A stretch of 9,061 nucleotides of DNA from Methanobacterium sp. (GTDB lineage Archaea; Methanobacteriota; Methanobacteria; Methanobacteriales; Methanobacteriaceae): contig PMNN01000062.1 of the NCBI GenBank assembly GCA_003161815.1, positions 542 to 9,602 on the forward strand, given 5' to 3'. The translations under genes and the position numbers were made by a program. Shown here one piece after another: positions 1 through 6,244 of this stretch (position 1 is the first letter of the stretch; each line of letters starts with the position of its first letter). The notes beneath the pieces were generated by a model. The model saw only the letters and a list, made by a program, of their open reading frames with translations, had not been told where the DNA came from and did no database searches.

Positions 1-609
1 TGTATACTAACTGCAGCTACTACAGCCGTCTTTGATTGGATGGAAGAGCCAGATGAAAAATTTAAAACTGGCCAAAAACTCAAATTTTTCGGAGATGGCT
101 ACGAGCAGAAGTTGGAAATAGATGGAAGGACTATTCATTCTATTCCCCTTATGTCAGGAGATTTTTTAGTAGAAGCTGAACTAGGTGTAAAGTCTGGAGT
201 AGCTGGGGGTAATTTCTTTATTCTAGCTGAAAACCAGCCTGCAGGGCTTTTAGCAGCTGATGCTGCGGTTGACGCGATCGAATCTGTACCTGGAGCCATA
301 ACACCTTTCCCTGGTGGAATAGTTGCATCTGGTTCTAAGGTAGGCTCAAATAAATACAAATTCTTAGGTGCTTCTACGAACGAAAAAATGTGTGTCACCC
401 TCAAAGAAGTAGAAGGATGCCAAATACCTGAGAAGGTTAAAGGAATTTATGAAATTGTAATCGATGGTGTGGATGAAGCCACAGTTAAAGCAGCTATGAA
501 AGCCGGAATTAAAGCGGCAGTTACAGTTAATGGCGTAATACAAATCAGTGCCGGTAACTTTGGCGGAAATCTTGGTGCCTATAAGTTAAATCTACAGGAA
601 TTGTTCTAG
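1..609 (+). CDS. ftr: Formylmethanofuran:tetrahydromethanopterin formyltransferase, C-terminal part (5' end outside window)
   Basis: This enzyme moves the formyl group from formylmethanofuran to tetrahydromethanopterin, the second step of CO2 reduction to methane; it is cytosolic. The frame is open from base 1, so the gene starts upstream. The 202 visible residues are roughly the last two thirds of a family that is usually just under 300 residues. Recognisable family segments are [23 protein letters not shown], the [15 protein letters not shown] stretch, ASTN, and the C-terminal [11 protein letters not shown] ending in LF. The first in-frame ATG (base 40) lies inside the conserved protein and is not the start. 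The gene ends in a hairpin terminator that contains its stop codon, and it converges on the channel gene with only 22 bp between the two stops. Many methanogens have a second ftr paralogue. The synteny favours the main copy, but I cannot tell which one this is without the N-terminus. Confidence 0.95.
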   Translation, partial: CILTAATTAVFDWMEEPDEKFKTGQKLKFFGDGYEQKLEIDGRTIHSIPLMSGDFLVEAELGVKSGVAGGNFFILAENQPAGLLAADAAVDAIESVPGAITPFPGGIVASGSKVGSNKYKFLGASTNEKMCVTLKEVEGCQIPEKVKGIYEIVIDGVDEATVKAAMKAGIKAAVTVNGVIQISAGNFGGNLGAYKLNLQELF

Positions 610-633
610 GACTTTACGTCCTAATTTTTTTTT
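607..633 (+). terminator. Hairpin plus T9 terminator of ftr
   Basis: TAGGAC (607-612) and GTCCTA (618-623) form a perfect 6-bp stem with a 5-base loop, followed by A and nine Ts (625-633). The ftr stop codon is the first three bases of the stem. The stop codon of the convergent channel gene (632-634) overlaps the end of the T run, so the two genes end back to back. On the minus strand the hairpin has no T run after it, so it should act mainly on ftr. Confidence 0.75.
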
Positions 634-2572
634 ATTCAATACAGATTTTTTCTGAAGTTTCGCTTTCAATGATGTTCCAGATTTCATCTTCCTCTAGATT
701 AACTCCTATAAGCATCCCTGATTTATCTAGGGCTTCCTCTATCTTCTTAATGGTTTTAAAGTCTCCTGCAGATACGGTGTGTGAATGTATATTCCTTGAA
801 ATTACAGAAAGGGCTTTAAGAGATCTTTGAGATTCAGGCTTCTGATATTCTCTTTCACAATTTTTAAGATCTTCATCATTCCTTAAATAAAGCTGCCTAG
901 TTACAACCTGCCTTACTCCTGGAAGATAATGTTTGGAATCCAGTATACGTCCTCCATTTCTTATAACAACTCTTTTATCATCAGTCTGACCAGGCTTGTG
1001 TCTTAAAAACATTTCACTGACCCTTCCATATTCCTTAATTTTCTTATATATCTCGTCATGTGTCAGGTTAACGCCTAAAAGAAAACCTTTATTATTTAAT
1101 TCCTTCTCTATTTTATCAAGAGTGCCAGTGTCAGGAGCTGAAATTCGGTGTGAATGAACGCCAGCACCTGATAAATTATATAATCTTTCAAGAGACTCCA
1201 TTCTCTTGCTATCCTCTTCCAGACGAGATAAAAATCTTTCCATTTCTTCCGCTTCAGATAAACCAATTTTCCTGTGCAGAGGTTCATTGAATCCGGGTAA
1301 GTAATATTCAATATCCTCTAATGTACCGCCATGTTTTAAGATGATTTCTGCTTCTTCACGTATATCTGCTACACCATGAGTTTCAGTGATTTTGATCTCT
1401 GGTTTAATAACTACTTCTACTAATCGCCCGTATTTACGAGCAACCTCTCTTAGTTCATCTTCATTAAGATTCACACCTAATAAAAGTCCTTCTTGTTTAA
1501 GTTCATTCGCCACATCATCTAATGCTTCTTTACTAGGTCCTGAAATCCAATGCGAATGAATCCCGCTTACTGACTCATATATCCGTCCTAAAGATTTTTT
1601 ACGAGAAGGCTCACGCTCCAAACTATTTAAAAATCTATTAAGCTGGTCTTCATTGGATATTTCTATTTTTCTAACTAAAGGTTCTTTAAATTCGGGTAAA
1701 TGATATTCTATATCCTCCAAAGTGCAGTCATGTTTAAAAATGATCTCCGCTTCTCTTTTTATATCATCAACACCATGCATTTCAGTGATCTTCATGATGG
1801 TGGGCTGAACAGCTGCAAAATAAATATCTTCTGCTCCGCTAGCCTCGGGGGATATAACTTTATCCGCACCTGAACGATAAAGTCTTTTTACGTTTACTTT
1901 TTTACTAGCTCTGGTGACTATCCATACGTCAGAGCGTATTTCCCGAGCAGTTAGAGTTATGAATAAATTATCCACATCGTCGCCAGTCGTTATTATAACT
2001 GCCCTGGCTCTTTCGATTCCAGCGTCTCTCATTACACTTTCATCGGTGGCATCACCGGGAATGGCCAGGACTTTTGGATCCTCCCACAGCTCCTTTTCAA
2101 TAATATTTCTATCTTTTTCTATTATTATTGCTGTTTGATTCCTTTTTAACAAGTCTTCATGAACAGCACTTCCAACTCTTCCATATCCACATAATAGAAA
2201 ATGATTTTTAGTTCCTGCAATCTTTCTTCTTTGTCTAGCACCAGTTGTTATCTCTTCTACTGCCATTATACTCACCGTTATTACCAAGATAAATGCATAA
2301 GCCAATAAACCAACACCACTAACTACTAAAGTGATAACAAAAATTTTTTGTACTGGAGTTATTGGAACTATATCACCAAATCCCACTGTTGCTATGGTGG
2401 TAATGGTGAAATAAATTGAATTTATATCATTAAGATTCATTATGTAATGGGATCCAATGAAACCATAGGCTATGAGGATTAACACACCAATTAAAGCGTA
2501 TTTTACAAACGAAGAAGGAATAGGAGTAATATCGTCAGGTATAGGGAAAGCAATTGAGGGAACTATGGCCAC
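632..2572 (-). CDS. Two-TM potassium channel with RCK (TrkA-N) domain and three novel C-terminal repeat modules
   Basis: This is a membrane potassium channel of the MthK type. Residues 22-46 form the first membrane helix, the pore loop carries the selectivity filter TVGFGD (62-67), and residues 73-103 form the inner helix. A positively charged linker (RQRRK, 113-117) leads to a Rossmann RCK domain with G129-Y-G131-R-V-G134, an acidic residue at the end of the second strand (IIEKD, 150-154) as in NAD-binding folds, GDATDE (173-178) and ISPE (240-243). After about residue 258 the protein does not look like an ordinary TrkA-C domain. It has three related modules (about 260-390, 393-525 and 534-640), each with a His-Ser-His motif and a GVNL motif. 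At 646 residues it is about twice the length of MthK. The start is GTG at 2572, chosen because GGTGAT (2576-2581, minus strand) lies three bases upstream. The ligand of the modules is unknown. Confidence 0.92.
   Translation of the reverse strand: MAIVPSIAFPIPDDITPIPSSFVKYALIGVLILIAYGFIGSHYIMNLNDINSIYFTITTIATVGFGDIVPITPVQKIFVITLVVSGVGLLAYAFILVITVSIMAVEEITTGARQRRKIAGTKNHFLLCGYGRVGSAVHEDLLKRNQTAIIIEKDRNIIEKELWEDPKVLAIPGDATDESVMRDAGIERARAVIITTGDDVDNLFITLTAREIRSDVWIVTRASKKVNVKRLYRSGADKVISPEASGAEDIYFAAVQPTIMKITEMHGVDDIKREAEIIFKHDCTLEDIEYHLPEFKEPLVRKIEISNEDQLNRFLNSLEREPSRKKSLGRIYESVSGIHSHWISGPSKEALDDVANELKQEGLLLGVNLNEDELREVARKYGRLVEVVIKPEIKITETHGVADIREEAEIILKHGGTLEDIEYYLPGFNEPLHRKIGLSEAEEMERFLSRLEEDSKRMESLERLYNLSGAGVHSHRISAPDTGTLDKIEKELNNKGFLLGVNLTHDEIYKKIKEYGRVSEMFLRHKPGQTDDKRVVIRNGGRILDSKHYLPGVRQVVTRQLYLRNDEDLKNCEREYQKPESQRSLKALSVISRNIHSHTVSAGDFKTIKKIEEALDKSGMLIGVNLEEDEIWNIIESETSEKICIE
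653..1795 (-). repeat. Three tandem repeats of an HSH/GVNL module inside the channel protein
   Basis: Module 1 (residues 260-390), module 2 (393-525) and module 3 (534-640) align by eye. Over their first 47 residues, modules 1 and 2 are identical at 33 positions, sharing KITE, HGV, EAEII, TLEDIEY, LP, EPL and RKI. Module 3 is shorter and lacks the N-terminal KITExHG part, but keeps YLPG, the HSH motif and GVNL. The HSH motifs are at residues 339-341, 473-475 and 596-598, each in the form (I/V)HSHx(I/V)S. The GVNL motifs are at 366-369, 500-503 and 623-626, each followed by acidic residues and a helix. The spacing is 134 residues between copies 1 and 2 and 123 between 2 and 3. The even spacing points to internal duplication, with copy 3 the most diverged. 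Two His with one residue between could hold a metal, but this is inference. Confidence 0.85.
2264..2276 (-). promoter_or_regulatory. Possible internal ribosome binding site and ATG start for a soluble RCK-repeat subunit
   Basis: On the minus strand GGTGAG (2271-2276) is followed after TATA by an in-frame ATG (2264-2266), which is Met103 at the end of the inner pore helix. GGTGA matches the anti-Shine-Dalgarno sequence as well as the signal at the main start does. Initiation here would give a 544-residue soluble protein with the RCK domain and all three modules. MthK is known to make its free RCK subunits from an internal Met just after the pore, so the arrangement has a precedent. Use of this site is inferred. 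Confidence 0.45.
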
Positions 2573-2912
2573 GGGATCACCGTATATTTTAAATTCAATC
2601 CTTACGAACGTCTTAATTTAAAAATAAAATTAGAACGTTCATCAAATTAAGTTATAATTAAATATCATCTCTTTTTTAATATAAATTATTTCTGGACATA
2701 ATATGTTATTTTAAACATTAATCCTCGCTATCTTTTATTAATAGATTTTATTGTCTAATTAATTATTTTTTCGTTAAGTTCTTTAAATCTATCGATTATT
2801 AGGTTCCAAACGCTATTAATTTAACTTTGAAAAGCTATGTTTACTTTACAGAATTTACATACAAACATTCTTTGATAACCCGGTGAAATCTAAGAAAAAT
2901 TTGATGTTTTTT
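2573..2912. other. AT-rich intergenic region, about 340 bp, between the channel gene and the 60-codon gene
   Basis: I see no convincing coding region or RNA gene here. The part next to the channel gene holds its Shine-Dalgarno site (2576-2581) and the inverted repeat at 2606-2640. The remainder is AT-rich with many short TATA-like runs. The right end is the 3' flank of the 60-codon gene; on the minus strand it contains a run of five Ts near 2898-2902 that might serve as a weak terminator. Since both flanking genes are on the minus strand, the region must end one transcript and start the next. Confidence 0.6.
2606..2640. promoter_or_regulatory. Imperfect inverted repeat upstream of the channel gene, candidate operator
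   Basis: GAACGTCTTAATTT (2606-2619) and AAATTAGAACGTTC (2627-2640) are inverted copies matching at 12 of 14 positions, with a 7-base spacer. The right arm contains GAACGTTC, itself a perfect palindrome. The GTG start is 34 bases from the near edge. The AT-rich core, read as TTTTTAAAT on the minus strand, could be the TATA box, which would put the repeat across the promoter as expected for a repressor site. No regulator gene is nearby, so this is a structural observation with an inferred role. Confidence 0.45.
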
Positions 2913-3095
2913 TTATTTAAGTTCATTTAAAATTTGTTGAGCCTTATTTTTCACAGCAATTTTCAATTCATATACTAGTTGTGCTGCTTCAGTTTTATTC
3001 AACATTGCACTTACCATATCTAAAACTTCTGCCCAGTTAGCATCGTCTTTAATCTCTTCCCGGCTATTTTCTTCAACTTCTTCCCAATTATCCAT
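2913..3095 (-). CDS. Small acidic helical protein, function unknown
   Basis: The 60-residue product is not recognised. It has an acidic N-terminal third (MDNWEEVEENSREEIKDD) followed by what look like two amphipathic helices (about 20-33 and 35-58) with a basic patch (KNKAQQ). There is no Cys, signal peptide or membrane segment, so it is probably a cytosolic helical protein, perhaps a hairpin that binds a partner. Its reality rests mainly on translation signals: AAGGAGGT (3105-3112 on the minus strand) is a near-perfect Shine-Dalgarno sequence nine bases before the ATG and stronger than those of most genes here. TATA-like sequence lies further upstream. It is divergent from nnr with 69 bp between the two ATGs. 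It may be a lineage-specific methanogen protein. Confidence 0.72.
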   Translation of the reverse strand: MDNWEEVEENSREEIKDDANWAEVLDMVSAMLNKTEAAQLVYELKIAVKNKAQQILNELK

Positions 3096-3104
3096 GTTTT
3101 TAAT

Positions 3105-3112
3105 ACCTCCTT
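3105..3112 (-). promoter_or_regulatory. Strong Shine-Dalgarno site of the 60-codon gene
   Basis: The minus strand reads AAGGAGGT, then nine bases, then ATG (3093-3095). This decides that the short frame is a translated gene and fixes its start. Confidence 0.8.
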
Positions 3113-3160
3113 TTTAGATAAAAAATAATATAAGTGTATTATAAATTATAATTTGGTGAT
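3113..3160. promoter_or_regulatory. Divergent promoter region between the small gene and nnr, with the nnr Shine-Dalgarno site
   Basis: The region holds TATA-like sequences for both directions: TAATATAAG (about 3126-3132) and ATTATAAATTATAA (3138-3151), which reads as TTTATAATA on the minus strand. The space is so small that the two promoters must overlap, so the genes may be co-regulated or compete. GGTGAT at 3155-3160 is the ribosome binding site of nnr, four bases before its ATG. The exact TATA boxes cannot be assigned by eye. Confidence 0.5.
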
Positions 3161-3164
3161 TATT

Positions 3165-4637
3165 ATGACTCCCAAGGATATGATGGTAGTTGATGCCAAT
3201 ACCGAAGCATTAGGAATTCCTAGAGCATCACTCATGGAAAACGCAGGTCATTGTTTGACAGAGATATTATCAAGGATTTCAAAACCATGTAAAATATCTA
3301 TTTATGCAGGCACCGGTGGAAATGGTGGTGATGGCTTCGTAGCTGCCCGATACCTTCTAAACAAAGGATTTGAAGTGGATATATATCTCCTTGCACATCC
3401 CTCACAGATAAAGTCCAGGGAATCCCGGAAGAATTGGGAGGTACTTCAAAAAATCAATGTAGGTTTAAATAAACTTAAAATCAATGTGTTGGAAGATTCG
3501 TCGGATCTCCAAATCACAGATTCAGAAGTGGTATTAGACGCGATTCTGGGCACTGGAGTGAAAGGAAATCTCAGAGAACCCATATCTAGTGCTGTTGATG
3601 TAATTAATAATACAATTGCTATTAAAGTGGCTGTTGATGTTCCTACCGGTTTGGATCCTCTCACAGGTAAGGTTTTCGATAAAGCTGTAAAGGCAGATAA
3701 CACTATAACTTTTCATAGGATTAAATCAGGACTTAAAGAGGCTAAAAAGGAATATGTGGGTAATATTCATTTATGTGATATTGGAATTCCGAATGAAGCT
3801 GAAATATTCACTGGTCCTGGAGATCTTCTACGATATAATAATAGGAATGAAGGGTCTCATAAGGGGCAGAATGGTAAAGTACTTGTTATTGGTGGAAATA
3901 GCGATTATTCCGGTGCTCCAGCAATTGCAGCATTATCATCCTTGAAATCTGGTGTTGATCTGGCAATAGTGGCAGTTCCTTCAAATGTGAGTAATATTAT
4001 AAAATCTTATTCACCAGATTTGATCGTTAAAAATTTATCTAAAGACTTTATAACACCCCACGATGTTGATAAAATATTAGAATTATCTAAAAATGTCGAT
4101 TCTCTTGTAATAGGCTGTGGTATGGGACTAGAAGATGAAACTGGTACTGCATTAAACCATCTACTGGATAGAATCAGAAAACCGATGGTTATAGATGCTG
4201 ATGCTCTTAAACTCCTTGATTTAGATTTAATAGAAAAATTAGGAAATAATATTATTCTAACGCCACATGCAACGGAATTTAAAGAATTATTCGGCATTAA
4301 GGTTCCAGAAGAACTTGAAGATAAAATACAAACCATTTTAAAAGCATCAGCAAGTTGTGACTCTACAGTTCTGGTGAAGGGTGTAGTGGATATAATTGCA
4401 AGCAATGATAAATTTAGACTCAATTTCACAGGGAATCCGGGGATGACGGTAGGTGGAACCGGCGACTGTCTGGCAGGTTTGGTGGGAGGATTATTGGCTC
4501 AGGGTCTTGATGGTTATGAAGCAGCATTTTTAGGGGCTTATATTAATGGAAAGGCGGGGGACCTGGCTGCTTTGAAATATAATTATAATTTCACTGCCAC
4601 TGAACTATTAAATTTCATTTATACTTCATTCAAATAA
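3165..4637 (+). CDS. nnr: Bifunctional NAD(P)H-hydrate repair enzyme (epimerase plus ADP-dependent dehydratase)
   Basis: This enzyme repairs damaged, hydrated NADH and NADPH: the N-terminal domain interconverts the R and S hydrates and the C-terminal kinase-like domain dehydrates the S form using a nucleotide. The protein has 490 residues, normal for the fused form. The epimerase domain (about 1-215) shows [15 protein letters not shown] (48-62), DAILGTG (125-131) and [10 protein letters not shown] (155-164). The dehydratase domain (about 228-490) shows [13 protein letters not shown] (232-244), VIGCGMG (315-321), VIDADAL (342-348), LTPHATEF (365-372), LVKG (403-406) and the nucleotide-binding [16 protein letters not shown] (423-438). 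I place the start at ATG 3165, since the TTG at 3153 in the same frame partly overlaps the GGTGAT ribosome binding site. The downstream siroheme protein follows after 53 bp and may be co-transcribed. Confidence 0.95.
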   Translation: MTPKDMMVVDANTEALGIPRASLMENAGHCLTEILSRISKPCKISIYAGTGGNGGDGFVAARYLLNKGFEVDIYLLAHPSQIKSRESRKNWEVLQKINVGLNKLKINVLEDSSDLQITDSEVVLDAILGTGVKGNLREPISSAVDVINNTIAIKVAVDVPTGLDPLTGKVFDKAVKADNTITFHRIKSGLKEAKKEYVGNIHLCDIGIPNEAEIFTGPGDLLRYNNRNEGSHKGQNGKVLVIGGNSDYSGAPAIAALSSLKSGVDLAIVAVPSNVSNIIKSYSPDLIVKNLSKDFITPHDVDKILELSKNVDSLVIGCGMGLEDETGTALNHLLDRIRKPMVIDADALKLLDLDLIEKLGNNIILTPHATEFKELFGIKVPEELEDKIQTILKASASCDSTVLVKGVVDIIASNDKFRLNFTGNPGMTVGGTGDCLAGLVGGLLAQGLDGYEAAFLGAYINGKAGDLAALKYNYNFTATELLNFIYTSFK

Positions 4638-4690
4638 AAATTAAAAAAAGCTAATAAATACTTATTTTCAAATTAAAGGGAGATAATAAT

Positions 4691-5359
4691 TTGAAAGAAA
4701 TTAAAAAAAGTATCCCGGAAAAAGGAGCTTCTATTCAAAAAGATATGGAAACTTATGCTATAATCCCTTATTTTCCCGGGGGCATGGTTGATCCTAAAAA
4801 TTTACGGAAAATAGCAGATTTAGCAGAAAAATATAACATTAAAATCATTAAAACCACATCAGAGGGTAGAATATCGCTCTATGGTATTAAAGAAGTGGAT
4901 TTAGATAGTATATGGAATGAATTGGGATTGAAACCCGGTGGACATATTGGCAAATGCGTAAGACCTGCTAAATGTTGTATAGGCAATATATATTGTAAGA
5001 GTGGAATGCAAAATACTGTGGAAATGAGCCACAGAATTGATAAACTTTATTGTGGAATTCAAACACCCCGTAAATTAAAAATAGCCATTTCAGGATGTCA
5101 GAACTCATGTGGTGAATCATCTGTTCGAGATATTGGACTGATTGGAACAGGTAAAGGTTGGAAGTTACTGGTGGGAGGAAACTGTGGTGTAAAACCTAGG
5201 ATTGGTAGTCTATTGGCTAAAAATCTTCCTGATGATGAATTGATTAGAATAATTGGTAAAATAATAAATTATTACAGAGATCAAGACATTGACAAACGTA
5301 TGGGTGTATTTATAGAGGAAATTGGATTCGAAAAATTCTCGCAAAATATTTTAGAATAA
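4691..5359 (+). CDS. Small dissimilatory-sulfite-reductase-like protein (Dsr-LP), siroheme/4Fe-4S type
   Basis: The 222-residue protein resembles a minimal half of the nitrite/sulfite reductase family. An N-terminal ferredoxin-like half domain (about 20-80, with TTSEGRISLYGI) is followed by the catalytic-type domain with the cluster pattern C89-X5-C95 and C136-X3-C140, the signature for a 4Fe-4S centre coupled to siroheme. Further Cys are at 96, 102, 121 and 165. GCQNSCGE (135-142) and the DIGLIGTGKGW stretch (147-157) are typical of the family. It lacks an added ferredoxin domain or F420H2 dehydrogenase domain, so it is not Fsr; it fits the small Dsr-like proteins reported in methanogens, whose function is unsettled. 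The start is TTG at 4691, supported by GGGAG (4678-4682) eight bases upstream. The next ATG (4745) has no ribosome binding site. It follows nnr on the same strand and ends in a hairpin terminator. Confidence 0.85.
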   Translation: MKEIKKSIPEKGASIQKDMETYAIIPYFPGGMVDPKNLRKIADLAEKYNIKIIKTTSEGRISLYGIKEVDLDSIWNELGLKPGGHIGKCVRPAKCCIGNIYCKSGMQNTVEMSHRIDKLYCGIQTPRKLKIAISGCQNSCGESSVRDIGLIGTGKGWKLLVGGNCGVKPRIGSLLAKNLPDDELIRIIGKIINYYRDQDIDKRMGVFIEEIGFEKFSQNILE

Positions 5360-5389
5360 AATACTAGTTTTATTCAGTGAAATTTTTTT
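5354..5389 (+). terminator. Hairpin plus T7 terminator after the sulfite-reductase-like gene
   Basis: GAATAAAA (5354-5361) and TTTTATTC (5368-5375) form a perfect 8-bp stem with loop TACTAG; seven Ts follow at 5383-5389. The stem includes the TAA stop codon (5357-5359). The stem is AT-rich, so the T run may matter more than the hairpin in an archaeon. Confidence 0.6.
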
Positions 5390-5423
5390 GAAGACTCATC
5401 ATTAGTTCTATTTATTAATTATT

Positions 5424-5432
5424 AAAAAAAAA
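5424..5432 (-). terminator. Oligo-T terminator of the PNPOx-like gene
   Basis: Read on the minus strand this is a run of nine Ts, about 40 bases after the stop of the PNPOx-like gene. Runs of this kind suffice for archaeal RNA polymerase to terminate. A small CTGAT/ATCAG hairpin (5462-5474) overlaps the stop codon but is not directly followed by Ts. Confidence 0.5.
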
Positions 5433-5470
5433 TTAATCCTAAGATTTAGAGAATATTTGGGCTGATATAA

Positions 5471-5899
5471 TCAGTCTCCAAATTTAATAAATTTCTTAGG
5501 CTCGAAATTAGTTTTCATGTTCCAGAAATAAGCATCTCCTTTTGTAATGCGGAAGATTATGAGTCCTGGGTGGTCAAAGGTCATGCCAAATTCTTTAAGG
5601 AATGGTCTATCTTTTAAAACTTTCTTTTTAAGTTCTTGATCGTTTAAGAACTCTACTTCGCCTGCAACTCTCATCATGGTTCCTGATGCTTCGCCTGGTT
5701 GCCAGAAACATGCTTCTACCTTCCGATTTGCCTGTAGCTGGCCATACATATCTTTCATATCCCCGATTTGGAAATAAAACCCTTTATCATCGGCAAACCA
5801 GAATCCAAGTGCCCTTACTCTAGGCTGATCTCCATCCATTGTTGCTAAATAGCAAACAGGTGTTTCATTGGCAAATTTTATACAGTCTTTAAAATCCAT
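5471..5899 (-). CDS. Pyridoxamine 5'-phosphate oxidase-like FMN-binding split-barrel protein
   Basis: The 142-residue protein has the layout of the small PNPOx-like split-barrel family: an N-terminal helix (MDFKDCIKFANE), strand PVCYLATMDGDQPRVRALGF (14-33), strand GFYFQIG (40-46), a helix with QLQANRKVEACFW (54-66), the strand MRVAGEVEFLND (76-87), and C-terminal FRITKGDAYFWNM (116-128). Members usually bind FMN (some bind F420 or haem) as homodimers. The substrate is not known, and it should not be read as a true vitamin B6 enzyme. The start is supported by GAGGTG (5908-5913 on the minus strand) eight bases before the ATG. It lies 55 bp downstream of the BofA-like gene with no clear terminator between, so joint transcription is possible. 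It converges with the sulfite-reductase-like gene. Confidence 0.85.
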   Translation of the reverse strand: MDFKDCIKFANETPVCYLATMDGDQPRVRALGFWFADDKGFYFQIGDMKDMYGQLQANRKVEACFWQPGEASGTMMRVAGEVEFLNDQELKKKVLKDRPFLKEFGMTFDHPGLIIFRITKGDAYFWNMKTNFEPKKFIKFGD

Positions 5900-5954
5900 T
5901 TATAATACACCTCAATATATGAATTATTTTATAATTTTAATATGTATTTTTTTC

Positions 5955-6215
5955 TTAATAAAAACCTAACACTTTGGCTATGATCAAAATTCCAAATCCG
6001 ATTATTCCTCCAAATCCTGCAATTAATACAGTTAGTATATTAATGGGTATCTTGAAGAATGGTAATAAATTGAATAGAAACAGGAGTATAAGACCTAAGA
6101 ATGCGTGGACTCCAATGTAGAGAACTATTTTTCCTATTCCGTATAGTATTCTGAAACCAAATATAGCTAGGATTATTAACAGTATTCCGATTATAATGAT
6201 GGTGGTTAAATCCAT
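5955..6215 (-). CDS. BofA-family small membrane protein
   Basis: The product has 86 residues and is almost entirely hydrophobic. Membrane segments are at about 4-20, 28-50 and 58-83. The segment GLILLFLFNLLPFFKIPINILTVL (41-64), followed by a Gly-rich helix (IAGFGGIIGFGILIIA, 65-80), resembles the BofA family, named after the Bacillus inhibitor of pro-sigma-K processing. A sporulation role is impossible in an archaeon without sigma-K, so the function here is unknown. BofA holds a membrane protease in check, and a similar scaffold role is only a guess. No Shine-Dalgarno sequence is seen before the ATG. A TATA-like box about 24 bases upstream suggests a leaderless transcript. It lies 29 bp downstream of argG. 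Confidence 0.75.
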   Translation of the reverse strand: MDLTTIIIIGILLIILAIFGFRILYGIGKIVLYIGVHAFLGLILLFLFNLLPFFKIPINILTVLIAGFGGIIGFGILIIAKVLGFY

Positions 6216-6234
6216 AGTATTATCGTCAATTCTT

Positions 6235-6242
6235 TAAATATA
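6235..6242 (-). promoter_or_regulatory. TATA-like box before the BofA-like gene, spaced for a leaderless mRNA
   Basis: The minus strand reads ACTATATTTAAAG across this site, just after the argG stop codon. Its centre is about 24 bases from the A of the ATG at 6215, the distance at which archaeal transcription begins. The gene has no ribosome binding site, which agrees with a leaderless start. Read-through from argG cannot be excluded. Confidence 0.4.
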
Positions 6243-6244
6243 GT

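Noticed and set aside
1108..1311. Open frame of 67 codons on the minus strand within the channel gene in another frame
   Set aside because: It overlaps the second repeat module on the same strand and has no independent support.
1914..2138. Open frame of 74 codons on the plus strand opposite the channel gene
   Set aside because: It lies fully inside the strongly supported RCK domain coding region on the other strand, and its composition is what the antisense of that domain gives. It has no recognisable product.
4007..4429. Open frame of 140 codons on the minus strand opposite nnr
   Set aside because: It is antisense to the dehydratase domain, which has all its motifs. The Ser- and Leu-rich product is typical of antisense frames.
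4653..4668. Small hairpin AATAA/TTATT followed by Ts between nnr and the sulfite-reductase-like gene
   Set aside because: A 5-bp all-AT stem with a very short T run is expected by chance in this DNA; it is too weak to call a terminator.
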